Positions 1 to 6,244 of a DNA stretch of 6,244 nucleotides are shown here, one piece after another. A program made the translations under genes and the position numbers. The stretch lies in contig JACPZR010000546.1 of assembly GCA_016195395.1 (NCBI GenBank), forward strand, positions 1 through 6,244. Direction: 5' to 3'. This DNA comes from Spirochaetia bacterium. GTDB taxonomy: Bacteria > Spirochaetota > Leptospirae > Leptospirales > Leptonemataceae. Numbering within the stretch: position 1 is the stretch's first letter; every line of letters begins with the position of its first letter. The notes beneath the pieces were generated by a model that searched no databases, had not been told where the DNA came from, and was given only the letters and a program-made list of their open reading frames with translations.

Positions 1-919
1 GCAGTTTGGATTCCGGCGATTCGAGAAAGATCTTTTTGAAAATGCTCCACTGACGCGTGTCGGTATCCTGGAACTCGTCTACGATACCGTAGCGGAAGCG
101 CCGGCGCATGGCGGAAAGAAAGGATGCTCCGGCAACAGAATCATTGCCTAATGCCTGGGCGACGCGGTCCACCGTGTCAAAGTGACTCATACACCCATGC
201 TCGTCTTTCCAACGCGAAAGATCGTCATGCAGAAAACGGATGGTCTCCACTTTCCATGCTGGATCAATGAGTGATTCGATCTCCGTTCCTTCGGGATTCT
301 CCCCGCCGGCAGTCACTGCTGCAAGCCGCCGGAGCAGGTGGACCACCGGCTCCACACCGGAGGGTTTCACGCGTAGAATATCCCCAAGCGACGCAGCCGC
401 AAGTCCGGGCACAACGTCTTCCCAGGTCGCAAGTCTGGTATGACCCAAAAGAGAAACGAGATCGTCGCCGTAGTCCCCAGGCCAGCGCTCGCGCATGCGC
501 GTTCGCAGAAGATCCAAGAGAGTCCGACGGTCATCCACGAGCTCAAGACCCGGCGCAAAACCTAAATCGGCTCCGTACTGCCGGAGCACCTGCCCGCAGA
601 AGCCGTGAATGGTGTCCACCACGGCCCCGTCAAACCGCAGAAGCGACCGTTCCAAACGCTCTTTTTGCACAGGATCCGCCGCATCACGGGCCCCTGACTC
701 AAGCCGACCGCGGATCCTTTCGCGCAGTTCCCCTGCCGCCTTTTCTGTGAACGTTACCACCAAGAGCTGGTCAATGTCCGCCAGTCCTTCCGCCACGATC
801 CGCGCGGTGATGTTCTCAATCAGAAACGTCTTTCCCGTGCCGGCGGAAGCCTCCACGAAGGCATGACGTTTCAAGTCAATGTCATCCGCCGTGACGCTAC
901 GTTCTTCTGCGCCTTTCAC
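1..919 (-). CDS. recB: RecB, exodeoxyribonuclease V beta subunit, N-terminal part (runs off the left edge)
   Basis: The visible 306 codons are the N-terminal part of a UvrD/Rep-type (SF1A) helicase of the RecB family. RecB is the 3'-5' helicase and nuclease subunit of RecBCD, which resects double-strand breaks and loads RecA. Seen: Walker A EASAGTGKT at residues 23-31; motif Ia with VVTFTEKAAGELRERIR at 54-70; DTIHGFC at 102-108; and Walker B/motif II VDEFQDTDTRQW at 280-291. The later helicase motifs and the C-terminal nuclease domain lie beyond the window. The start is GTG at 919-917, placed 7 nt after a GGAG and giving the short lead before Walker A that is usual for RecB. The gene overlaps the recC end by 23 nt. 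The stretch between DTIHGFC and motif II looks shorter than in E. coli RecB. AddA is the main alternative, but the upstream partner is RecC-like and lacks the AddB N-terminal Walker A, so RecB is preferred. Confidence 0.93.
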   Translation of the reverse strand, partial: MKGAEERSVTADDIDLKRHAFVEASAGTGKTFLIENITARIVAEGLADIDQLLVVTFTEKAAGELRERIRGRLESGARDAADPVQKERLERSLLRFDGAVVDTIHGFCGQVLRQYGADLGFAPGLELVDDRRTLLDLLRTRMRERWPGDYGDDLVSLLGHTRLATWEDVVPGLAAASLGDILRVKPSGVEPVVHLLRRLAAVTAGGENPEGTEIESLIDPAWKVETIRFLHDDLSRWKDEHGCMSHFDTVDRVAQALGNDSVAGASFLSAMRRRFRYGIVDEFQDTDTRQWSIFKKIFLESPESKL

Positions 920-3900
920 CTATTTTCTCCAAATGATCATAGAACGGTTTCCAGCGCGCGCGCACAACGTCGTACGCGTTGTCCGGAAATACAGGCTGCA
1001 GTATTTTCGACATGGGTGTAAACGACAGCGCGCGGAACGAATCGTCCTCATACGCTGCAATCAATTCCCTTACATAACGTTCTTTTGCTCCAGGGCCGGC
1101 GGGCGGGCCCTCCCAGGCTTTGGCCGGCTTTCCCACAAGAGAGAACGGGAGAAATGAGACATCCCCGTCGAGAAACTGCTCCATCAACAATGCCAGATAC
1201 GCGTCTGCGTCTTTCTTACTGACGGCCTTGAACGCGTACGACTTCGACTTGTCACCGCCAAAGATAAAAACGTTTCGTGGGCTCTCAACACCGGAACCGG
1301 CAAGCGCAGCATGGACTAAAAACGGGCGCACACAATCGGCATCACTGGGGGCGTGCGCGGTCCACACGACAAAATCAGAACCCGCCATGAATTCGCCTCT
1401 TGAAACCAATCTCACAGAGGCCTCGCGGGCGCCCCGTAACCGGACCGTCTGGCGAAGAGGAGCATGGCGCACGTCTCCCGCCTCGGTGGCAGCTCCGTCG
1501 CTGAACGAAACATACGTGATGCGTTTTCCGCCCGCAGCACTCCGCATGGCGCCTACAAGGGGGATGAGGGTCTCCGCCATGTCTTCCAAGCCCGCGCGTC
1601 CAAAAGCACCTCTGGGGAGCGCGCCCTTCTTCTGTTCCTCCGCAAAATAGCCCGCCAAAAGCGCGCGGCCCGAGTCTTCATCCCACTCCTCCGCACACAA
1701 CCCCTGCCGGATCACGAGGGCCGGCAGGGTGTAACTTTCCGGATATCCGGCCTGGAGAGGTTCATCTCCTTCAAAGATGCGCTCGTCCGCTGTTTCATCG
1801 TGGAGCCTGCGGGCCCGCATCACAGCGTCAAACGGGCGCAGAAGAAATTCGCGCAGGTCTTCAAGCGCTACTACGCCTTCAGGCGATGAAGCACCCCGGC
1901 CCGTGCCTTCCGCGGAAGACTCCGCTGTTTGGAACTGACGCCCTTTTTTCAGATATGCAGCCGCCGGGCGGCGCTCCTCTTTTGCGCCCTTCCGTACGAT
2001 CGCAGTCTGCCTTTCCAGCTCTGAATACGAATAGAAGAGATCGCAGTCTTCGGGCTCCGAGGGATTGAAGAGACGCGGATCCGACTTCAAGAGCGGCAGT
2101 TTGTGGATCGGAAGAGTCAGCCCCTCTTCCGCACAGAAACTCACCAATTCACGCACCACAGACGACGGTTCAAGTTCCCTGTCGCGTTCCAAGTCACGGG
2201 ACACGTACGTGATGTACAGCTTCTCCTGCACCGAGACTACGTTTTCCAGAAACAGAAGGCGGTTCATGTCCCCTCTCTCGGCGTCTCCGGTGCGCGGCGC
2301 ATCCGAGCGGAGGTTCAACACGGAGGTCTCTGATCGGCCCGGGAATACACTTTCATTCAAACCGCACAGATACACAATTCTGAAGGGCAGAGGGCGCATG
2401 GGCTGCATTTCAGAAATCGTGACTCCACCGGAAAGGTATGTGCCCCGTGACGCCGGGATCGTTGTATTTCCGTCCTCCAGAAACTCGCGGATCAACGTTA
2501 ACGATAATGGAACTTCAAGCATGGGCGCCGCGCGCTCGAGCCACGCGAGCGTTTCCCGCATCCCCTCACGCACAATCCCCTCTTCCGGGCGGTCCGGGGG
2601 ATCGCTCAAGAAGCGGTCCAGCAGCGAAGCAAACGCCGCGCACAATCGGCCGGGGTCGGTTTGTTCAAGAGCAAGGATGTCCTCCGCAGCCCGGGCCAGT
2701 TCCTCCGTCACTCCCGTAAAGGCGGACAAGAGTTCTCCGTCACCGGATGCAATGTCTTGAAAGGGAACAATATCGTCGAACTGGGCCTCGGGATTCATGA
2801 TGCGCCCCAGCCGGAGCCGCAGCGACGCAAGCGTCCACGTGTACAGGCGCGACTCATGAGAAGCGTCCTCGCCGGCCGCGGGCGCAAACCCTCGATAGAG
2901 ATGAAGGTTCTCCGCCCAGTCGAGCCAAAGCATCACATCGCTCCGTGAAAGCTTCCAACGGGCCAGAAAGCAGGGGTTTAGAAACAGTCGGAACAGGTCG
3001 GCACGGGTAAAGCGCGAACCAATGATATCAAACAGGGCTGCGGCTCCTTCGGCGAATGTGCTCTCATCTCCTGCCGAAAAGTCGGTCAGATTGTAAGGGA
3101 TCACAAGACCACTTTCTTTCCCCGGGCGCGTCTCCACCGCGCTGTCAAAGACGGACTGAATCACAGGCTTATAACGTCGCATGTCCGGGACAATCACTGC
3201 AATGTCTGTGAGGCGGAGTTGAGCGTCTTCTGCCGCGTTACGCAGAATACTGTGGAAGACTGTCTCAATCTCCCGCTTGGCGGACGGACACCCTGCCACT
3301 TGGAGCGACCGGTCCGATTTGTGCGGCAGTGTCCCTTTTCCTGAAAGAATGTTGGCCTGCAGACGGCCGAGTAATGTCTCTGCCGCCGGCCGCGGCTTAT
3401 CCACATACCAGCGCGCTTTAGCAGGGGCCCGGTCAAACAAAAGAGCGAGCGTATGACGCGCGGGGATACTCCACGCCGAAAGAAGCGGATGGCTGGCCTT
3501 GGGAATGGGAGGTCCAAAAAAATCGGTTTTGTCACTGGAGGGACGGAACGGCACATCCGCCGCCAGTGTGCGCCAGTCCGATTTGCCGGCGCCAAGTTCA
3601 GGATATATGTCGAGAAGGTAGAAGCGCAGCGGAAAATACGCGGAAAGTTTTGTGAGCAGCTCCACGTGGAAGCGCGATATCTGTGCCGTGCCAAAGACGT
3701 GAACAGGCGCACCCGCCTTCTGTTTTCCCGCGCGCTCCAGCACACGCGCAGCATATTCCGCAAACACACGGACGGAATCGGGCAGAAACGAAACGAGTCC
3801 CCGGTCAAAACGGTCGCCATACGCAATCGTATAGAGGCGCTGTTCCGCATCAAAGACAGGCTCCCTCCCGGCGGGCGTGCCTTCAGGTCGTCCCTTGGCG

Positions 3901-4418
3901 CGGGCCCGCCAGTGTTCCACCCATTCCGGTCTGTGATATTCGTATTCCTGAAAGAGCGACGCAAAGCGAAGCGCCATGTTGTAGAGGCGCTTGGCCCGGC
4001 CGGACGGGGTCTCGCGCGGATGAACAGCCAAATATTCGAGCATGGGATCCACACCGCCTGTTGCGGACGGCGGATAACGTTTCTCGTATCTGTCAAAGGC
4101 GCCGAGCACAGCCAGCACGGAATCCCTGCGCGTCAGGAGTCGGCCCGGATCATCGGTTTTGTCCAAAGTCCGCAGCATGTCTTCGATGCCCTTTTCCAAA
4201 AACTGGAACTGGATGTTTGCCGCGGCGCCGTGCTCATTGACATCCGGGTCCGCCAGACGCATAAAGATCCAGCGCTTGAGATTGCGATTGGGGACAAGGA
4301 CCCGGGCGGGCGTAAACGGGTCCCCCAAGAGAGCGTAGTCCTCCCGCAGATTTTCATGGAGGCGGGCCACAAGCCGGTGCAGGTCCTGTGAAACGTAGTA
4401 TTTGGCTTGGGCGGCCAT
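897..4418 (-). CDS. recC: RecC, exodeoxyribonuclease V gamma subunit
   Basis: A complete 1173-aa protein, close to E. coli RecC (1122 aa). RecC holds the RecBCD complex together, splits the DNA strands and scans for Chi. Seen: an N-terminal VLVPNRNLKRW at residues 40-50 and AANIQFQF at 66-73, aligning with ILVQSTGMAQW and AANIDFPL of E. coli RecC (recalled sequence). There is no Walker A, as expected for the dead helicase fold of RecC. The best match is PMRPLPFRIVYLCGLNESVFP at about 673-693, followed by GDAERGDMNRLLFLENV and LYITYVSRD, the conserved second helicase-like block. From about residue 850, LEDLREFLLRPFDAVMRARR and then LPRGAFG begin the C-terminal nuclease-like domain, which is catalytically dead in known RecC proteins. 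A charged, glycine/serine-rich linker precedes it. The ATG start has AAGG 7 nt upstream. The stop TAG lies inside recB. The presumed Chi-contact residues differ from E. coli (see findings). AddB is disfavoured: no N-terminal Walker A and no terminal cysteine cluster are seen. Confidence 0.94.
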   Translation of the reverse strand: MAAQAKYYVSQDLHRLVARLHENLREDYALLGDPFTPARVLVPNRNLKRWIFMRLADPDVNEHGAAANIQFQFLEKGIEDMLRTLDKTDDPGRLLTRRDSVLAVLGAFDRYEKRYPPSATGGVDPMLEYLAVHPRETPSGRAKRLYNMALRFASLFQEYEYHRPEWVEHWRARAKGRPEGTPAGREPVFDAEQRLYTIAYGDRFDRGLVSFLPDSVRVFAEYAARVLERAGKQKAGAPVHVFGTAQISRFHVELLTKLSAYFPLRFYLLDIYPELGAGKSDWRTLAADVPFRPSSDKTDFFGPPIPKASHPLLSAWSIPARHTLALLFDRAPAKARWYVDKPRPAAETLLGRLQANILSGKGTLPHKSDRSLQVAGCPSAKREIETVFHSILRNAAEDAQLRLTDIAVIVPDMRRYKPVIQSVFDSAVETRPGKESGLVIPYNLTDFSAGDESTFAEGAAALFDIIGSRFTRADLFRLFLNPCFLARWKLSRSDVMLWLDWAENLHLYRGFAPAAGEDASHESRLYTWTLASLRLRLGRIMNPEAQFDDIVPFQDIASGDGELLSAFTGVTEELARAAEDILALEQTDPGRLCAAFASLLDRFLSDPPDRPEEGIVREGMRETLAWLERAAPMLEVPLSLTLIREFLEDGNTTIPASRGTYLSGGVTISEMQPMRPLPFRIVYLCGLNESVFPGRSETSVLNLRSDAPRTGDAERGDMNRLLFLENVVSVQEKLYITYVSRDLERDRELEPSSVVRELVSFCAEEGLTLPIHKLPLLKSDPRLFNPSEPEDCDLFYSYSELERQTAIVRKGAKEERRPAAAYLKKGRQFQTAESSAEGTGRGASSPEGVVALEDLREFLLRPFDAVMRARRLHDETADERIFEGDEPLQAGYPESYTLPALVIRQGLCAEEWDEDSGRALLAGYFAEEQKKGALPRGAFGRAGLEDMAETLIPLVGAMRSAAGGKRITYVSFSDGAATEAGDVRHAPLRQTVRLRGAREASVRLVSRGEFMAGSDFVVWTAHAPSDADCVRPFLVHAALAGSGVESPRNVFIFGGDKSKSYAFKAVSKKDADAYLALLMEQFLDGDVSFLPFSLVGKPAKAWEGPPAGPGAKERYVRELIAAYEDDSFRALSFTPMSKILQPVFPDNAYDVVRARWKPFYDHLEKIGERRRRT
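927..930 (-). promoter_or_regulatory. Ribosome binding site of recB, inside recC
   Basis: On the minus strand, GGAG is followed by 7 nt and then GTG. The site lies within the last codons of recC (around its LEK residues) and decides the GTG start of recB. No in-frame ATG is available between this point and the Walker A motif. Its position implies that ribosomes finishing recC promote recB translation (inference). Confidence 0.7.
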
Positions 4419-4434
4419 GGTCCAACCTTATGAT
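4407..4434 (+). promoter_or_regulatory. Candidate sigma70-type promoter for the M16 peptidase-tsaC operon
   Basis: TATGAT at 4429-4434 matches the -10 consensus at five of six positions. TTGGGC at 4407-4412 is a weak -35 (only TTG matches), with a 16-bp spacer. Transcription would start near 4441, giving a leader of only about 16 nt before the ATG at 4457. The -35 lies inside the first codons of recC, and the -10 overlaps the recC ribosome binding site by one base. It is the best candidate in the 38-bp divergent gap, but it is judged by eye only. Confidence 0.3.
4426..4429 (-). promoter_or_regulatory. Ribosome binding site of recC
   Basis: On the minus strand, AAGG is followed by 7 nt (TTGGACC) and the recC ATG. 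It is a moderate Shine-Dalgarno match at normal spacing and supports the start at 4418. I could not find a convincing -35/-10 pair for recC. Any such promoter must overlap the 38-bp gap and the first codons of the divergent peptidase gene. Confidence 0.55.
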
Positions 4435-4456
4435 GCGGGTGTGACAGACAATAAGA

Positions 4457-5731
4457 ATGCGCAAATTACGTGACATAAGGCAGGGCTTACCCAAACCTGC
4501 CGCCGTGGAATCGGGAAAGCTCGAGCGGCTGAACATCAACGGAACGCGGCTTATATATAGTAGAAATTCCTCCTATCTCACAAGCATCCAGTTTCTGACA
4601 GGCGTGGGTTCTTCCGCGGAATCTGCGGATACACAGGGCTTGGCGCACATCCTCGAGCACATGTTTTTCAAGGGCTCAAAAAAAAGGCCCGGAGGCACGG
4701 CCATTACGCGCGCCGCGAACGACATCGGCGGCAAGATGAATGCCTACACATCGTACGACCATACGGCTTACTATGTGACCGTCCTGAACGAGCATTTTGA
4801 AGAGGCCATGGATATCCTCGCCGACATGTATCTGAACCCTCTCTTCCCGCCGGATGAATTCGCGAAAGAACTGAACCCTATCCTGTCAGAATTCCGCGAA
4901 GCCGAGGACGACTCGGAGACGTATTTGATGGAACGCGCGCTCCGCCAATACTTAGGAGACACATACCATCCAATTCTCGGCACAGAGGCATCCATCAAAA
5001 GCGCGTCCGCGGATTCCATGCACCAGTTTCACCAACGCTATTACGGCGGGAGTAACGTTCTTGTCTGCGTGACCGGCGGCGTGGAACAGGCGCGCGTTAC
5101 AAAAGCGATTGAGACTCTCTTCCCCCCGGGAGTGAAAAAAGAAACGCCTCCCGTGCGCCCGTCCACACATGCCAAAGGCGAAATGAATCTGACCAAGGCC
5201 GGCATCCAGGAAGCCGCGTACTTGATGTTCTACCCGTCGCTCCCGGTCCGACATCCGGACCGCTATAAACAGGATATGATGAGCTATCTTCTGGGCGGCA
5301 ACGACTCATCGCTTCTGTTTGAACGAATCCGGGAAGAACTGGGCATGTCCTGCTACGGCGTTGACGCGTTTACGCGCCGCTATGACGCTTTTTCATTTCT
5401 CACGATTGCGGCGGGAATCGCGCCGGATGAAGTGCCACAGCTTCACACGGAAGTGATGACACAGGTGGATAGAATCTGCGCTTCCAAACTGGACGAAGAC
5501 AGGCTCACGCGCGCCAAAGCGTCCATCCGGACGTCATTCGCAGCACAGACGGAAACATCGGGCGGGCTCAACTCCATGATCGGCCTGCCCATTCTCAAAG
5601 GGGAGACAGAGCATCCCGTGGAGAAGGCCCTCAAGGCTTACGAAGAAATCACAACGGATGACGTTCTAAAGATGGCCCAGGAAACATTCTCGGGCCCCTC
5701 ATTCAAAGCAGTGCTTCTGCCGGAGGAATGA
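4457..5731 (+). CDS. M16 family zinc peptidase (half-size, M16B-like)
   Basis: A 424-aa zinc endopeptidase of the pitrilysin/mitochondrial processing peptidase clan. Seen: the inverted zinc motif HILEH (H64, E67 base, H68) and the third ligand E145, exactly HxxEH-X76-E, with the supporting E138 seven residues before it, as in pitrilysin. The conserved strand GGKMNAYTSYDHTAYYV spans 91-107. An N-terminal catalytic half (about 25-175) is followed by TGGV near residue 206 and a C-terminal half containing LGGNDSSLLFERIREELG near 280-296. Single-unit M16B proteins usually act as dimers enclosing a chamber that degrades short unfolded peptides. The substrate here is unknown. There is no signal peptide or membrane segment, so it is probably cytoplasmic. 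The start is uncertain: the ATG at 4457 has no good Shine-Dalgarno, and GTG at 4505 (residue 17) is possible, but it has no properly spaced Shine-Dalgarno either. The expected Arg-x6-Tyr pair has an extra residue (R292, Y300). The stop TGA lies 1 nt before tsaC. Confidence 0.93.
   Translation: MRKLRDIRQGLPKPAAVESGKLERLNINGTRLIYSRNSSYLTSIQFLTGVGSSAESADTQGLAHILEHMFFKGSKKRPGGTAITRAANDIGGKMNAYTSYDHTAYYVTVLNEHFEEAMDILADMYLNPLFPPDEFAKELNPILSEFREAEDDSETYLMERALRQYLGDTYHPILGTEASIKSASADSMHQFHQRYYGGSNVLVCVTGGVEQARVTKAIETLFPPGVKKETPPVRPSTHAKGEMNLTKAGIQEAAYLMFYPSLPVRHPDRYKQDMMSYLLGGNDSSLLFERIREELGMSCYGVDAFTRRYDAFSFLTIAAGIAPDEVPQLHTEVMTQVDRICASKLDEDRLTRAKASIRTSFAAQTETSGGLNSMIGLPILKGETEHPVEKALKAYEEITTDDVLKMAQETFSGPSFKAVLLPEE
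5722..5726 (+). promoter_or_regulatory. Ribosome binding site of tsaC, inside the end of the M16 gene
   Basis: A perfect GGAGG core is followed by 6 nt and the GTG at 5733. It sits in the last codons of the peptidase gene. It decides between the in-frame GTG codons at 5733 and 5742: the GGAGG at 5737-5741 directly abuts the second and would be too close. Confidence 0.75.
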
Positions 5732-5732
5732 C

Positions 5733-6244
5733 GTGCGGAGGGTGACTGCCATAGAGGCCGCCCAAATTCTCCGCGACGGCGGCATTGTCGTGTTTCCCAC
5801 AGAGACCGTTTACGGCCTCGCCGCCAATGCCATGGACCATGCCGCTGTGAACCGACTCTACGAGTTGAAAGGACGCGAGGCGGAAAACAAACCCTTCACC
5901 TGCCAGGTTCCGGACACAGAAAGCGTCTTTCAATTTGCAGTCCGTTCTCCAATTGCTGTACGACTCGCGTCGTTCTGGCCCGGACCCATCACGCTTGTCC
6001 TGCCCGCTCTCCCTGAACAAAACCACCTCCCACTGCCCGCAAAGCCGCGGAGCGCGGCGCGAATCCCTGCGTGGGTCACAGGCGGCTCATCGTTCTGCGG
6101 TTTTCGCATTCCAGATGAAGAGCAGGCGCTTGCCATGCTCCGCGCCGCGGGCGTGCCGGTGGCAGCTCCATCCGCCAATTTCACTGGAAGAAAACCGCCG
6201 GTGAGCTTTGATGAAATCGATCCGGAACTCTTGGAAAGAGTTGA
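5733..6244 (+). CDS. tsaC: Threonylcarbamoyl-AMP synthase, TsaC/Sua5/YrdC family (truncated by the right edge)
   Basis: The enzyme condenses L-threonine, bicarbonate and ATP into threonylcarbamoyl-AMP, the donor for t6A37 in tRNAs that read ANN codons. It acts in the cytoplasm, before the TsaB/TsaD transfer complex. The 170 visible residues cover most of the YrdC domain. Seen: GGIVVFPTETVYGLAANA (16-33); LYELKGREAENKPF (42-55) with the nucleotide-binding K46/R48; FWPGPITLVL (81-90); CGFRIPD (122-128); and AGVPVAAPSANFTGRKPP (139-156) with the family's SxN signature (S147, N149). The spacing between R48 and K53 seems one residue longer than the common KGRxxxKP form. The window ends before it is clear whether the protein is short (TsaC-like) or has a C-terminal Sua5 domain. 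GTG start after a strong Shine-Dalgarno; 1 nt separates it from the peptidase stop, so the two are co-transcribed and probably translationally coupled. The functional link to the peptidase is unknown. Confidence 0.92.
   Translation, partial: MRRVTAIEAAQILRDGGIVVFPTETVYGLAANAMDHAAVNRLYELKGREAENKPFTCQVPDTESVFQFAVRSPIAVRLASFWPGPITLVLPALPEQNHLPLPAKPRSAARIPAWVTGGSSFCGFRIPDEEQALAMLRAAGVPVAAPSANFTGRKPPVSFDEIDPELLERV

Noticed and set aside
240..866. Several open frames on both strands over the recB region (for example 271-750 plus, 367-558 minus)
   Set aside because: They are shadows of recB, which is open to the left edge and shows clear helicase motifs in its own frame.
2065..2760. A 231-codon plus-strand open frame opposite recC
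   Set aside because: It has a serine/arginine-rich shadow composition and overlaps the most conserved RecC block on the opposite strand.
3194..4096. A 300-codon open frame on the minus strand in a second frame within recC
   Set aside because: It is an alternative frame of recC rich in Arg, Ser and Pro with no family resemblance. The real RecC frame is unbroken through this region, so it is not evidence of a frameshift.
3453..4391. A 312-codon open frame on the plus strand opposite recC
   Set aside because: It is antisense to a well-supported recC, has no recognisable domain and has a composition typical of a shadow frame. Long antisense frames are expected in GC-rich coding DNA.
1..4418. 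AddAB instead of RecBC
   Set aside because: The 1173-aa subunit lacks the AddB N-terminal Walker A and shows no terminal iron-sulphur cysteine cluster, while its central block matches RecC closely.
4457..5731. Full pitrilysin (ptrA) orthologue
   Set aside because: At 424 aa it has one N-terminal and one C-terminal M16 unit. Pitrilysin is about twice that length, so this is a half-size M16B-like protein.
5742..5744. Second in-frame GTG as the tsaC start
   Set aside because: The nearest GGAGG abuts it with no spacer, whereas GTG at 5733 has GGAGG at a 6-nt spacing.
5728..5745. ATG overlapping the peptidase stop as a start for the next gene
   Set aside because: It is in a different frame from the TsaC/Sua5 motifs and ends after five codons.
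5703..6204. Minus- and plus-strand open frames overlapping tsaC (for example 5703-6026 minus, 5935-6204 plus)
   Set aside because: They have no recognisable motifs and conflict with a clear YrdC-domain reading frame.
1..6244. Mobile element, CRISPR array, tRNA/rRNA gene, riboswitch or rho-independent terminator
   Set aside because: None seen. Genes are packed end to end and the only gap is 38 bp, with no hairpin plus T-run or repeat array.

Overview
The window is compact bacterial DNA, moderately GC-rich by eye, with four protein genes and almost no non-coding sequence. It looks like ordinary chromosomal housekeeping. I see no phage, transposon, CRISPR, tRNA or rRNA sequence. TAG and TGA both act as stops here, and several genes have recognisable Shine-Dalgarno sequences, so this is the standard bacterial code. 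The phylum cannot be fixed from these genes. A RecBCD-type enzyme (not AddAB) plus a half-size M16 peptidase and a TsaC/Sua5 protein fits many Gram-negative lineages.

Left two thirds, minus strand (4418 down to 1): recC, complete at 1173 aa, is followed by recB, which overlaps the end of recC by 23 nt and runs off the left edge after 306 codons. These are the gamma and beta subunits of exodeoxyribonuclease V. The recB start is a GTG with its ribosome binding site inside recC, so the two subunits are probably translationally coupled. recD may lie further left, but that is outside the window.

Middle (4419-4456): a 38-bp divergent intergenic gap is the only real non-coding stretch. It carries the recC ribosome binding site and a candidate promoter for the rightward genes, and these overlap by one base.

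Right third, plus strand (4457 to 6244): a complete 424-aa M16 zinc peptidase has an intact HxxEH-X76-E zinc site. One base after its stop codon comes a TsaC/Sua5-type threonylcarbamoyl-AMP synthase (tRNA t6A pathway), cut by the right edge after 170 codons. Its strong ribosome binding site lies in the last codons of the peptidase gene, so the pair forms a tight operon.

Points of interest are modest. The RecC positions equivalent to the N-terminal Chi-recognition residues of E. coli RecC are all substituted, suggesting a different Chi sequence. RecB is shortened between its early helicase motifs and motif II. An M16 peptidase sits beside recC, as ptrA does in E. coli but in a different arrangement. 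The M16 C-terminal R/Y motif has unusual spacing. I found no convincing undescribed system.
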